Positions 34,900 to 47,798 of a stretch of 64,000 nucleotides of DNA are shown here, in pieces (within the stretch, counting starts at the first letter, position 1; every line of letters starts with the position of its first letter). This stretch comes from Calliopum simillimum (Eukaryota > Arthropoda > Insecta > Diptera > Lauxaniidae): NCBI GenBank assembly GCA_951812925.1, contig OX638370.1, forward strand, positions 101,322,897-101,386,896. The letters run 5' to 3'. A program made the position numbers and the translations under genes. A model generated the notes under the pieces. That model was not told where the DNA came from and did no database searches. It saw only the letters and a list, made by a program, of their open reading frames with translations.

Positions 34900-36585
34900 A
34901 CCCTGTTTTTTAATATGAAGGTAACCTTCCGAATTGTAAGTTGTGTGTAATTTTTCCTGTTTTTCGAAAAGATGAATACGTTACTTACGATTTAAGGTAT
35001 TCCAAAAGCATATAACCTTTCAGTACTACAACACAATAAAGCACCTTAAATTTTTTTTAACTACAGCCAAAAAACAAAATGCCATTATTAAAAATCCATT
35101 ATCAAAAGAATGACAGAAAAACTAAAAGCCCTAATAAATTTCATAATCACTTTATTTACGGTGTCAAATATGTTTCATTAAAATTCCGATGGGATATTTT
35201 TAATAAATTCTTTCCTCACTTTTTGTTTTTTCCTTTTTTGTAGTTCTCAATGCAACAACCTAAAAGCCAAGAACGGAAACATCAAGAAATTCAGAAAAAC
35301 AAGGCAAAATTCCTTGTTAACTTGAAGATCCAAAGTACTCACTCGAACTACATGCGATGCGATAACAAGAACAACAACAACAACAAAATCATCTTTCAAT
35401 ACTACTATAGCGACTAGAACAGACTGCCAATAAGCAGCAACATTCATTTTTTGCAGCACAACACAGCTCCATACTTTATCCGTTCCCGTCCTTGTCCACT
35501 CCACCTCAGCGGTGGAGCGTCGTAGTACATGCAAACAATCTACTATTCTACACTTTTGCTTCGTATTTACAATCACTCATGTTTAAAATTCATAAAGCAA
35601 AAATTTCATAAAAATAAAAACATTTCAAGTATTCAGAGCATTTAAAGGAGCCAGCCACACGGTACAGAGTAATAAATTTACACCAGACTCTAAAGTGGTG
35701 GTGGTGGCTGGTATGGAGTCGGTTAAGTTGCTGCTGTTCACAGGGGGGGGGGGGGAAGGGCGCAGTTGTATAGCGTAGGAGCATAACATGCTGTCATACA
35801 CAATGGCATTTAATGTTGGAGCAACTAAATATCAACACATTGATGTCCTCTTACCCTATGCACAGAGTTTTAGCAACAAAACAACAATATCACGTAAACC
35901 AGAATTTTTGCAAGAAGGCGTGAAGGAGGCAGGCGCAAAGCACCAACTGAAAACTTTGTTCGTTTTGTTGAAAATCCATTACAGGTCATTGAAGAAATAT
36001 TACATGAAGGTTGAGTGGGCGAATCTTTCTCTAAGTTTGCTGGAGGAAGAGGTAGAGGGCTAGATTGATTGTAAAACCACTAGTTGGATGGAATGTGAAG
36101 TTTAGAATAGAAAACGCAGCTCAAGCAGAACATGAAGCTAGCAACTGCTCTCTGAGGGTAACAAAGCAATTTACTTAAATTGTTGAATTCAGAAATTATG
36201 ATGAAAAATGGAAAATCATAATCGTGTGGAAAACACTAGAAGACAAGGCAAGAAGAATAGAGTAGATGAAACAGGATGAAAACGGCATCATAAATCTATC
36301 AGAAACTAAATGGAAATTGGAGCACTCGTATAAATTGAAATGGTTAGTTTGGTTAGCTGACCACGAAAGTGACAGAAAGCAATAGATTAAGCCAGGTGTC
36401 GGAAAGAAAATACTAGCAAATAGATATCAATATTTAAAACTTGAGATCCGATTTATTTATGCATCGATTTAATAAAATATTGTTGCTGAGATAATCAATA
36501 CATAACAATAAGTACAAATTATATATCGATATTTAGCTATCGAAATATTCCAGTAACGATTATTCACTTGGCATACATCAATATA
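34900..36585. other. No supported gene; G13 run
   Basis: The least A+T-rich part of the middle of the window. Open frames at 35247-35576 (minus, 109 codons) and 35788-36063 (plus, 91 codons) have no motif I recognise and no upstream or downstream exon context, so I leave them out. A run of 13 G lies at 35743-35755. Confidence 0.45.
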
Positions 36586-36810
36586 TTTAAATATCAATGT
36601 ATTTAAATAAGGATATATTTAAATATCGATATATTAAAATATCGATATATTTAAAATTCGATGTAATTAAAAATCGATATATTTAAATATCGATATATTT
36701 AAATATCGATGTATTTAAATATCGATATATTTAAATATCGATAAATTTAAATATCGATATATTTAAATATCGATATATTTAAATATCGATACATTTAAAT
36801 ATCGATTTTA
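36586..36810. repeat. 16-bp AT minisatellite with ATCGAT
   Basis: About 14 units of GATATATTTAAATATC. Junctions between units make ATATCGATAT, itself a palindrome, and TATTTAAATA is another. The right half is almost perfect and the left half is degenerate, as if it expanded from one side. Confidence 0.9.
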
Positions 36811-36844
36811 TAACCGAGGTAGCGATATATTCCGTTAAAGAATT

Positions 36845-37068
36845 GCTTTTTCTTTTAAGTGGAATAGATTCATAGAGGTGGCAAAAGTAATGTCATACAC
36901 AAAGCCGATAGCACTTTTTCATCTTAATTCCATCAATTCTTTGCCATCAGTTAAGCATACCGTGAAAGCACAGAACAATTTTATTAATTTCTAATAAAAT
37001 GACAGTCAATTCTATTTCTGACATTGGTTTTGCACCTTGAATGAACTTATTCCGTTTTCGAAAAAAAT
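36845..37068. mobile_element. Small MITE of the ACTTATTCCACTTT family
   Basis: Left end TTTTAAGTGGAATAGATTC, right end GAACTTATTCCGTTTTCGAA, with the internal landmark GGCAAAAGTAATGTCATACA. The terminal motif is the one that ends the large palindrome at 45877-47798. Confidence 0.65.
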
Positions 37069-39557
37069 GCTTCAAATTGCGATGTACTCAAATATCGATT
37101 TACGAGCAATACAATATCGATCAATGCAATTATTGAACCATTGACTCATGTCTTCAACCAAAACAAACAATGCAACTTGAATATTTCTAAAAACCATAGT
37201 AAAACAAAACAATTTAAGTGGAGATTTCAATACAAGCATTTGTAGTGTTTTATATTTTAAATTTATTTTAAGGTCATTGTAATATATATGTATAATAAAG
37301 AGTTCCTTTCAATAACTTACATATTTGATGCTGTTTTGAGAAGCTTGTGATAATTAATTCAAATCAGTAGATAGGTTTTAGCGACTTTTTGAAGATTGCG
37401 TTTCGACATTTGTAGAGTTTCAACACAATTGCAGCGTTTTATACAATTTTAGAAAGCGAATTTCTACGAATTTTTTTAAAAAGTGCAATAAACGATGACT
37501 GACACCAAAAAAATATTACTAAAAATTACAACATCGATAGACAATATCATAATCTAAATCACTAAAAACATTTAAGACAAATAGATGTAAAAAGGAAGTA
37601 AAAATGTTTGCCTGCTCTCCCACATCTACTTTGCATTGATCAGTTATGGGACATGCTATACGCCCCAACATGGACACTCTGCACAATGTCAGGTAAACTA
37701 GGACACTGCTATGACAGCTACAGCAGCAGCAGCTGCTGCTGCCATACGGATTACTAACTTACAACAATGTATATCCTCCGCAGGTGTGGGTGTGTCTTTG
37801 TTGCCTGTCATAACGTGTAATAAATTGTTTTTCCGAGAGAAACAAAAACAAAAAATTAAACCATTGACCATCATGTTGACATACATAAATACAAGAATGA
37901 GGTCGTTCATAAAGGTATTAAAATGTAAAATAAACTTATTATTTTAAGGATTTTTGTAAGCTTTAATAAAATCTTTCGAATAACAATAAAATTTAATGTT
38001 CTTAATAAATTGTTTGAATATTGCAGAACTCAACAATTAGTTAGTTTTTAGATATTTAAGGTTTAGTTTAGAATTAAATTTACTATTTTACCATTTATCA
38101 TTTATATCTAGTACGCTAAAAAATCAGAGTATTTAACTAAAAACGCTACTTTTTTGTAAATAAAAGTGGTTGAACTAATGAATCATCTTATGACGTGACA
38201 AGAGCTTAATGTAAATTACTTCGAAAAAAAAAAGTCATATGACTCAATGAGTTAGTTGATTATGTCTTAATAACCGTATAATGTAATTAATGAAATTATC
38301 ATATTAGTCATTACTCAAGTTCTCACTTAAAGTTAAAAAGACTGTTCAAAAATCATACTTAAATCTGCAGGGAACTATACAAAACTTTAGTTTATAGGAA
38401 AAATTAAGGTTTGTTTTATATTTTGCAGTTCTTTAGGATTATTTTTACATTTTGACAGAAACATTTGTAAGGTTTCAGCGAATTTTTTATTCGAAGCAGC
38501 TTCTTGGTTTCCTGGATGTGCATCGGAAGTCGTTTTAATGCGCTTTCGTTACTCGTTGGGCACTTGAATTGGGGTGATTCACAATTCTGGAACAAATTTC
38601 GTTATGTTATGCCACATCCACCTAGAAAGCAGAATAATGAAGATATTGAAATGGAACTCAACAACATACCGATGATTCACATTTAAGAGAGACTTATGAT
38701 TAATGCTAAGCTAAGATTATCAAGGGCTTAGAGCTTCCTAAGAGACTTTCGCATACACATATTTCAAGCATTACTTTACACTTAAAAACTAATCTTCTTA
38801 TTGATAACAAAGATCGCACCCATTAAAGACACTACCCACATACAAAGGTGAATCAAGCACTACAAGGTTATCTTCAGTACTGAAGTCGCTGTACATCATT
38901 CAGTTATCACTTGTACAAATAAATCATACTTACATATATATACATTTTACATATAAATATACAGAAATGCAATAACTACAAAAATAGAAATTTAATATAA
39001 ATTAGTGATAAGCGATGTTTTTTGCGCGTTTCCACTGATAAGATTCAGAATGTAAACAATTTCAATAGATTTTAAATTAGAATTAAGGCGTTATATAACA
39101 AAAATTCATCATCAATATGACACTTTCGTCAAATATTAGTTAAACTATATACACAGTAAATATGTATATATAAATAAATGTTTATAAACAAAAACAACAA
39201 GGTTTCCATTCGTGTAACTTGCGTTCAACATTTCAAGGTTTTGCCCTGACTGGGGTTATAAAAGTTTAAACAAGTGATGGGAGCGTTGTTTTGCTTCTTT
39301 TTTTTAGAAATATGCTTTTCATACCTACTATATTTTATAGAAATGTTTTTTATCTGTTTTATAAGATTTATTATACATAAGCGAGAATGTGTACTCACAT
39401 TTAGCATCGACTTAACATGCCGTCAAGATCTGTCAACTTACCTGTAATGGAAAAGAATGAAAAATATTTGTTATTAATAATATTATAAATGTTTAATAAA
39501 TGTTTTTAATATCTACATTTTGATAAATATATACTGGATCATAATCGTATAAACAAT
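37069..39557. other. No gene seen
   Basis: A perfect CAG/CTG palindromic stretch (CAGCAGCAGCAGCTGCTGCTG, about 37721) yields Ala-rich frames on both strands. Otherwise A+T-rich without recognisable content. Confidence 0.5.
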
Positions 39558-39780
39558 TGAAAAGTTTTTCCGAAACCGGTTTTAGCTCATAAACGTGACA
39601 AAAGTAATGTCATATACATTATATGCCATAATAATCGATTAATTGGTCGAAATCATTTTTACAACTTAATGCCATCGCGTAAGCTTTCCGTGAATTCCAA
39701 TATTTTTCTTTTTTAAAAAATATCAGGCAATTCTAGTTATTACATTAAATGGACTTATTCCACTTTTAAAAAAACCATTT
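39558..39780. mobile_element. Small MITE, second copy
   Basis: Internal landmark GACAAAAGTAATGTCATATA with TTATATGCCATAATAATCG, and right end GGACTTATTCCACTTTTAAA. The left end is worn (AAAAGTTTTTCCG). Confidence 0.65.
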
Positions 39781-39870
39781 AATTAATTCTAACGAAATAA
39801 AAAAAATATTTCAAAAAACTGTCAAAAAAGCTGTCCTCCTCATATACCACTATACAGAATGTATCGTATA

Positions 39871-40840
39871 AGGGTACGAAGTTTCTGGGGGTTGAAAGAA
39901 GAGGCCTAGACTAACAAAAAATTGCACCTGGAGGGGTATGGGCTTCTAAAATGCACCCCTGAGGAGTTATAGCGTTAAAACTGATTTTCTGAATTGTTTC
40001 AGAAAAAAAATTTTCTTAGGTGTCCCTAATATTTTAGAGAATATTTTGTTATGAGATACTTTTAGCTAACTGCATGAGCTTTGTAATAATGCATTTGTTT
40101 TATAGGGTTTAAAGAGATTTTGCAAAGTTCTGTACCTTCAAAGATAATATTTTAAAATTTTTTCCTAATTTTTGACTTTGGTGGCCATTTTAGTATGAAA
40201 AAGGTCTTATTAGCTTACCCATTTATAATTTTTTTTGAAATTCTTGTTAAATTTCCTTTAATTCAGTAGTACATTTGTCATACCAACTTTTTAATTTGAG
40301 ATCAGAAGAAATACTTTTCAAGAACAATTCGCTTGAAGTCTCGAGTAGATAAAGGGTAACGAATGTAGCGCTCACATCATATGCAACGCATGCGAGTTAT
40401 CCGTATGTTACATAGAAAAATATTTTTTTCCGACCTCAAATTAAAAAGTTTGTAGGACAAATGTACTATTGAATTAAAGGAAATTTAACAAAAATTCCAA
40501 AAAAAATTATTAAGTGGCATGTTAATAAACCCTTTTTTATACTAAAATGGCCGCCAAACACAAAAATTAGGAAAAAAATTTTAAAACGTTAACTTTAAAC
40601 GTCCAGAACTTTGCAAAATCTCCTAAAACCCTATAAGCCAAATGCATTATTAGAAAGCTCATACAGTTAACTAAAAGTTTTTTATAACAGAGTATTCCCT
40701 AAAACGTTACGGTGACCCAAGAAAATTTTTTTTCTGAAAATTAGTTTTAACCCTATAACTGCTTATGGGAACATTTTAGACCCCCACTTAGGTGAAATTT
40801 TTTGTTAGCCTCTATCACCTCCCAGAAGCTTCGTTGCCCT
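39871..40840. mobile_element. Foldback family A, complete copy (970 bp)
   Basis: Left arm 39871-40300 and right arm about 40420-40840 are inverted copies: AGGGTACGAAGTTTCTGGG versus the complement AGGGCAACGAAGCTTCTGGG at the tips, then CAAAAAATT, TTTTAGAG(A/G)ATA, GTTAACTG/GCTAACTG and CTTTGCAAAATCTC. The centre has AATGTAGCGCTCACATC. The arms are about 420 bp each. It has no coding and no clear target duplication. A (CTGT)n run follows at 40860. Confidence 0.8.
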
Positions 40841-40854
40841 ATATAAAATACAAG

Positions 40855-41200
40855 CTATGTCTGTCTGTCTGTCTGTCTGTGTCTCCATAACTCCGGAACC
40901 ATTTCTCCAATTTGCATGACTTTTTTTTTTTCATAAATATTTAGCATGGCAAGGTTTTAGTATACATTTTATTTTGAAATACCCTCGGCTTTGTCCAAGT
41001 TTTTGGATAATCCCATAGTTCGAAAATCAGTTATCCGATTTGCATGATTTTTTATTTTCAAATTATTTCAGCTTCGCCCGGGATATTAAAAAATTCTGGC
41101 ACTGGGACAAATAATATCCACTGGAAAATCTCCAGCACAGTGATTTATAAAAAAATCATTCTGAGACTATTTGACAGAAGTGGATGAGAAAAAAAGGGCT
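40855..41200 (+). repeat. CTGT microsatellite and repeat fragment
   Basis: CTGTCTGTCTGTCTGTCTGT at 40860 is followed by CCATAACTCCGGAACCATTT, a repeated CCGATTTGCATGA box (near 40908 and 41036), and a fragment at 41095-41190 with the CACTGGGACAAATAA and GACTATTTGACA boxes of the 121-bp array at 7780. Confidence 0.6.
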
Positions 41201-44101
41201 TCGGGAACGGGCGATCGAATTCGCTCCCGAGCAATTAGTGTGATTAAATTTTGTAAAAACCTTTTTTAATTAAGGCCTATATTTTGCTTACCTCGTCAGT
41301 CCCCTGGCATAACTTTTGAAACATGTCAAAGTAAGGCTGCCAATACTAGCGTCAGTCTCCTGTAATATTCTATTATATTGTAAATTAATTATGCTTACTG
41401 AATTTATAAAGCTTTATTCTTCACAAATAATGAACTTGAGTATTTTATTTAATATTAAAAAAACAAAGATTTTATCTGTCATTAAAGAAACTACGATAGA
41501 CTTAAAAAACTTTAATTTGGTTGCATTTTTTTAATGGCTATTAGTTTTGCTCTTGTTAACTTGTGTATTGTTGACAAAATTTGTACTAGCGTTAGTTACC
41601 TGGCAGATTCTCTTTATTTTTTCACGATAACTCGTCTAAAGTTATATTAAACAGACCATGTAGAAAAGAAGGCAATGGAGTATATTGTCAAATATGAGAA
41701 ATTTGCTAAACGAAATTGCAAAAATTACCTTATCGATGATTATTGTTGGCATTCTATGTAGATCAAGCGCTTAATATAGTCGAAAGAGGAAAAAAAGTTT
41801 GCTGGAGAAGGATATGCAAAAATCGGAGAAACTTAGATATAAAATAATTACATTGCAAAAAAATGCATTCAAAGAAAACGATTTACATTGGCCCTTTACT
41901 CTTCTAAGAAGTTATACCGGAAAACAGTACAGCAGATTAAAACTTTACAATAGACAGATTTCGATATGCAGCCTAAAACGTGAAATTTTACATCTCCTAT
42001 ACGTTCATATACTGTGTATGAACAAGGTGTCATAATAAAAATTGGCTGAAATTTTGTTAGAAATTAAATATATTGAACTCTGTCCTCTGGGAAAATTTAT
42101 TTGCGGATGTTAAGAGAGTGATATTAAGTTGGAAAAATAGCGTTTTTCAAATTACCACTTCCTGATTAGATGCACTTCTGTGCTCATTTTACACTGCCTA
42201 GTGCCAACTAATTCACTAAATGTCTGGAACATAAATATACACTCACAATATTATTTGACGATAATTGCCAAAATTATGGCACTTTGACATTATGACATTA
42301 CTTTTGTATATCACTTAAGCTATTTTTTCCATTTTCACACAGAGAGCAAACGACTATCAAACGAAAATCAAAAATTGTTTTTTTTTTTTTTTTTTGTTTC
42401 CATTTTCAAAGTTGAAATAGAAATCGCACAGCTACTATCTACACATATGTCATGCAAAGTAAACTGATAAATCAATAAATCGTTTAAAAAATGTGCCTGT
42501 TTACTGTCAACTGATTTGCAACGTTGCGTGTCAATCAACTTTAAGAACTTTCTAGTATTGACGTAAACGAATGACATAGCACGCTTTAAGGCTGTGTCAC
42601 AACCTACGTAGATTAACTACGTTACTCTTTACTTGTTAATGTAACTTTTTCAAAATTACAATGAATTTGATTTTTGAATTGGCATTATTTATTTAGGAAA
42701 AAATATAATTTTGCTTTGTTAGTAACAGTTTTTAGTTGGTTATTTAGTTGGTTTATTCAGAAATAAATAGAGAAATCGTTTAATTGTTTTCTCCATAATT
42801 TTATAATATTTGAATTTGTGGACGTTTCGCTAAGTGTTGAATTCTGGGAAGCGCAAAAAACCACTCAATTCAATGAAATTTATATCACCATCAAATATTT
42901 TATACATTTTTTTTAACAAAAAAAAAAAAATGGTCAGTAGTCCGTGCCACAAACATAAAAATGCTAATAAAAATTATCTATATTTTATTTTAAATTAAAA
43001 GAAAAAAAATTAAAATAAACAAAAACAAAAACCGTCCGTCATGCTGAAACGTGACATTATATAAACAAATGAAAATAATTTTGAAAAAAAAAATTAAACC
43101 AAAGCAAAAAACAATTCGCAAAACAGAAAAAAAAAATAATAATAATAAACAAATAATTTGATTCAACGAAACCAAAAATAAACAATGAAAATTCAGTAAA
43201 ATTAAATTTATATTGAAAATGCGTATTCTGAACGTGTGCACATATATATCATCTAACTACATATTTGAGTTGAAGAATTAAATGCGGAATATTTTATATC
43301 CAACCACAATGACTAACGAACATATATTTCCAAACGCCCACTTGTAAAAAAAGTATATACTATATATATTTTACTAACTAAATTGATTTTTCCTATTTCC
43401 TATATGACGCCTGAAATTATTAGTAATAATGTAAATAATTGAAAAATTCATGCATTTAAAATTTACAAATAAAATATTCAAATTTTATTAATATTGCAAT
43501 GAAAATATGAATATTTGTGTTTTATTAATAATGTGTTATTTTTTCATTCATATTTTATTAGAATTTTGCTCTTTGATTTTCAATATGCGATGTAATTGAT
43601 TTTATTAAATTAAAAATAATTTTTCATTTAAAAACATTCAAAATATGCACTTTATTTAAAACACAAATGCAAAATTGGTTGAAATCATAGCTGCCGTTTT
43701 TGCAATTATTCAGCATATGCTTCTAAAACTGGTTCTAAAACTTTTTTCATTTGCAGCACTTCATACATAATCAATACGTAAAAAATTTTTGCGCAAATCT
43801 GAACTCTTATGATTTTTTCGCTTTCAGAAGGTACCCCATATTCGACCGAACACATTAGAAAATCTCAAAAATTCTTAAAGTAGACAAAAAAACACCCGTT
43901 TCTCGTGGATTTTCTCCAGCACGTCACATTTTTTTTAATCGATTTTCGAAGTTTTTTTATCCACTTAGAGGACGTACAGCTTTATTTAATATAGGAATTC
44001 TCTAAAAACAAGTAAATATCTTAAGATATGAATTCATTAAATCTAAAATAGTCCAAAATAAAAAGATGTCGCGTAAGCAGAATATAAAGAAATGAGATAA
44101 T
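41201..44101. other. No gene seen
   Basis: A+T-rich, with poly-T at 42378 and A-rich tracts at 42918 and 43080-43145. The 41316 and 41799 plus frames have no recognisable features. A MITE fragment at 42245-42340 is listed separately. Confidence 0.5.
42245..42340 (-). mobile_element. MITE fragment
   Basis: The complement reads TTAAGTGATATACAAAAGTA and then ATGTCATAATG, AGTGCCATAATTTTGGC, matching the left half of the small MITE family at 36845, 39558 and 62348. Confidence 0.5.
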
Positions 44102-45386
44102 AAGGTACGTACTCGAAAAAAAGTAGTCGAAAAAAATGGGTATAAAACGTTTATTGTTTGACCAAAAAAAAGCCAGTAATACATTTTTTGAAGCTCATGA
44201 GTATTTCTTTAAGAAAATGAAAAAGTTTGCTTATTTGGTTGAGATATATGCAAAATATCGTAGCTTTGAATTAACACCTTTAATAAGGCTCTGCACATCA
44301 CTTTGGGTGACCTGGGATGATACTTTAGATACATTTTTGTTTTAGTTTCTTTTCATTTTTGACAACTTTCTTTGTTTTTAGCAATTTTCTCTTCATTATA
44401 GCCCAGGATATTGCAATCGGCCGAAGCTCAAGGCAATACGGAGGATTTGCATTTTCCGGTACAACATTGACCTCATTCTCTTTATACCAATTCATGGCCA
44501 ATTTGTCATTGTGACAACTCACTAAATCTGGCCAAAATAACAAAGAATTTTCGTGAAGACGTGTCATATTCAGCAGACGTTTTATTTAGCATTTTTTCTC
44601 ATAAATTTGGTTGTTAATTTTACCAGTAGTTACAAAATCCTTAGTCCTTCAAACAGCATTAACAAATTGCTTGCCAAACCAAATATTTTTTTTAACATAC
44701 TTGTCCACTTTTTTTGCTTTAGATTTGGCGCAACATTGCCATTCTTCTTAGCGGTGTAAAAAAAAGTTGACCCGTAATCTGTTAAAATCAGCTTTGGTGT
44801 AAGTTGCGTCATCCATTAAAATTAATTCAAAATTGTATCGTAGAGCTTTCGTGAGCGAGTTTTAGCAGCTATGTTTTGCTTATCATTCCTATTTGGTGCC
44901 AGTAGTACTTTATTTGATTGAAAACCTTTCTCACTGCAAACTTTCTGTACGTTTCCGGGCGATATATGAACTTTTTTAGCCACATCTCTAATGGAGAGTC
45001 CAGTATTTTTTTCATAGGCACGTAACACTTCCTTTGCTATTTCCTCTCCTTTTTTTCGAACACTTCCAACTTTCCTTTCCGTAGTTAATCGTTCACTTAA
45101 GTTTTTAAGTACGCAAGCTGTCTTTGATTTTGCAATATTTATACCTTATGCAATGTTTTTGTGTGACGAACGTGAAAAATTGTGTTTTCTGTGCACAATT
45201 AAATCTAACACATATTCTTTCGATGAACTCATTTTGAAAACTATTCAAAGTTCTTAAAAACCAACGATGAGGAAATATAAGCCAAAGAATTCTAAGACGA
45301 TTACATCCGTTACATTTGCTGTAACTGTAATATTTATCGCAACACTCTTTGTTAACTGCGACTACTTTTTTTCGAGAACATACCTT
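44102..45386 (-). mobile_element. DD37E-type Tc1/mariner element, copy 1 (1285 bp)
   Basis: Inverted termini: AAGGTACGTACTCGAAAAAA at 44102, and the complement AAGGTATGTTCTCGAAAAAA ending at 45386, both continuing to AGTAGTCG. TA precedes the left end as expected of Tc1/mariner; at the right end the corresponding bases are TG. The transposase pseudogene runs on the minus strand between them. A sister copy lies at 49742. Confidence 0.85.
44325..45232 (-). pseudogene. Tc1/mariner transposase pseudogene, copy 1
   Basis: It starts MSSSKEYVLDLIVHRKHNF (Met codon at 45230-45232). A helix-turn-helix follows with LSIRDVAKKVHISPGNVQKV (about 44937-45000), then MDDATYTKADF with the first catalytic Asp region, then WPDLVSCHND with the second Asp (codon 44526-44528), and ELRPIAISWAIMK, where the third catalytic residue, normally Glu, is Ala (GCA, 44412-44414). 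The second and third positions are 37 residues apart, the spacing of the DD37E group. At least two frameshifts and a stop in the middle disable it. About 300 codons in all, close to the family's usual 330-350. Confidence 0.8.
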
Positions 45387-45832
45387 GTATGAATGAAAAT
45401 GTGTACGATACAAAAATATAATCTAAAAAGTTTTGGCTAATTTAGATATAAAGTATTTTTAACTTTTTACAATGTTTTGTTTGAAATATTCTAGAGATAA
45501 GATAAAATTAGCACATTTTATATATGAACATGTATTTGCTTATGTAAATTATAAATGTATAAAAACCTTTTATTGTAAATAACAGAAAATAAATCTCTGC
45601 ATATCATTTGACTTAATTTTACAGTGAAATACACTTTTTAGTAACTGGAAAAAACCAGTTAAATTTAGCAGTATTGATTTTATACTTAGTATGTGAAAGT
45701 ATAATAATAACTTATTATTCCATTTATATTGCCTAAGGCGTATAAAATTGAAAAACTAAATTTTTATTTATTGCAAGATATTGTAAAAAGAGACTTTTCT
45801 TTAATAAAATTCTAAAAATAAATTAATTGCTA

Positions 45833-45865
<33 letters not shown>

Positions 45866-45876
45866 GAGTAATCAAA
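45387..45876. other. Spacer with poly-T(30+)
   Basis: No gene. A run of more than 25 T residues at about 45838-45865 lies next to the large palindrome. Confidence 0.6.
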
Positions 45877-47798
45877 TGAATGGGTTTTTTTGAAAGTGGA
45901 ATAAGTCCACTTTTTCATAAACTGAGATATTAAAGGGTTTGCGTACGACTCAATTTAAAAATATTGGCAAGCGTTATTAAACCGGTGTTAAGTGTTTACC
46001 ACTGTAAATTAATCAAATTTTGTTATGCTGTAAAAAATTTTACAAGTGCAATAGAAAATAGTTGAGTTTTTTTGGTCTGAATGGACTTATTCCACTTTCA
46101 TTTATAATAAATTTAAAAATTTGTTATACTTTTGTATGACTTATTCCATTTTTACTCACAAAATATTTTGTAAATTAAAGCAAAGGAAAATAAAAACTTA
46201 GAAAAATTTTAACTTAAAAACTGTTGTTGTTTCTTTTCTTTTCTTTTTGCTCAAGTAGGTCTCTAAAAATTAGTAACAACAACAACAAAAACAAAAAGTT
46301 CTTGTCGGACCTACTTTCGGAGATATAGCCATCGGAAGATTGAGATATATCTTTTTTAAAAATTATCATAAGTTGGGAACCCCTGAAAGGATTTTAATAA
46401 TATTAGTGTCATACAAAAGATATGTAAACTTGCTACACAATCAACCTACAAAAAATTTAATCCAAGTCGTGGTTTTAGAGATATTGCAGATTTTCAGAAA
46501 TTTTGACCATTTATTTTTTTTTAAACCACTATTTTTCCAAAAACTGTATCATTAATGCATAGTTTTAGTAACATATTATAAAAGCCCAATTTATTTGCTT
46601 TTATTTGACATGTAATTTGTACCTGATTTCCTGCACTATCATATTTTTTTAAAGGGAAACAAAAAAGTGAACCAAAGAAATTTTCATGAAATTTAGGAAA
46701 ACATTACAAGAACAACAATAATACCCATAACAAAAGTAACAATAACAGCAATAAAAACAACAATAACGATGTTTTTAGATAGTTTTAGATTAATTCCGAT
46801 TCCTGTAGACTCTTTCGATGTTTTTCAATAACTCACTTTTTTTTTTTTCCTATAAAAAAATACGTAATGCAAGAAACCAGGTACAGATTACATGTCAAAT
46901 GAAAGGAAATAAATCGGGCTTTTATAATATGTTACTAAAACTATGCATTAATGATACAGTTTTTGGAAAAATAGTGCTTTTTTTAAAAAAAAAATGGGCA
47001 AAATTTCTGAAAATCTGCAATATCTCTAAAACCACTACTCGGATTAAAATATTTTGTGGGTTGATTTTGTAGCAAGTTAACATATCTTTCGTATGACACT
47101 AATATTATTAAAATCCTTTCAGGGGTTCCCAACTTATGATAATTTTTAAAAAAGATATATCTCAATCTTCCGATGGCTATATCTCCGAAAGTAGGTCCGA
47201 CAAGAACTTTTTGTTTTTGTTGTTGTTGTTATTAATTTTCAAAGCCCTACTTGAGCAAAAAGAAAAGAAAAGAAACAACAACAGTTTTTAAGTTAAAATT
47301 TTTCTAAGTTTTTATTTTCCTTTGCTTTAATTTACAAAATATTTTGTGAGTAAAAATGGAATAAGTCATACAAAAGTATAACAAATTTTTAAATTTATTA
47401 TAAATGAAAGTGGAATAAGTCCATTCAGACCAAAAAAACTCAACTATTTTTTATTACACATGTAAAAATTTTTACAGCATAACGAAATTCAATTAATTTA
47501 CAGTGGTAAAGACTTAACACCAGTTTAATAACGCTTGCCAATATTTTTAAATTGATTTAAAAGCAAAACCTTCTGCATGGCAGTTGATGAAAAAATTGAC
47601 TTATTCCACTTTCAAAAAAATCGTTTTTGTAAAAATGCTTTTCATGAAAAGTTCTTTTGAGTATTTTTTGATGAAATCGTGGTCTAACGAGTCTGTAATT
47701 TTTTAATATAAGAAGAGGACATATATAGCTAGCTATAACTAGCATAAACTCATTTTTTCCGGAATTGGACTTATTCCACTTTCAAATAAACCCATTCA
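45877..47798. mobile_element. 1.9-kb near-palindromic foldback element
   Basis: The tips are TGAATGGGTTTTTTTGAAAG and the complement TGAATGGGTTTATTTGAAAG, continuing to TGGAATAAGTCCA. The left arm (45877-46655) and right arm (about 46835-47798) mirror each other over hundreds of bases: TTGGCAAGCGTTATTAAAC, GTAAAAATTTT..., AACAACAACAACAAAAACA, TCGGACCTACTTTCGGAGAT, GTTGGGAACCCCTGAAAGGA, ATGCATAGTTTTAGTAACAT. The loop is about 180 bp. CAAAT stands at both edges (45873, 47797) and may be the target duplication. ACTTATTCCACTTTC recurs inside each arm. Open frames at 46340 (plus) and 46983 (minus) are the same peptide read from the two arms. Confidence 0.85.

Noticed and set aside
35247..35576. 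109-codon minus-strand frame in a less A+T-rich patch
   Set aside because: No motif recognised, poly-Val stretch from AAC repeats, and no splice or promoter context I can support.
35788..36063. 91-codon plus-strand frame
   Set aside because: Balanced composition made it worth a look, but I find no domain and no continuation. A protein search would be needed to revive it.
46340..47165. Similar peptides encoded on opposite strands
   Set aside because: They are the two arms of the palindrome read from each side, not two genes.
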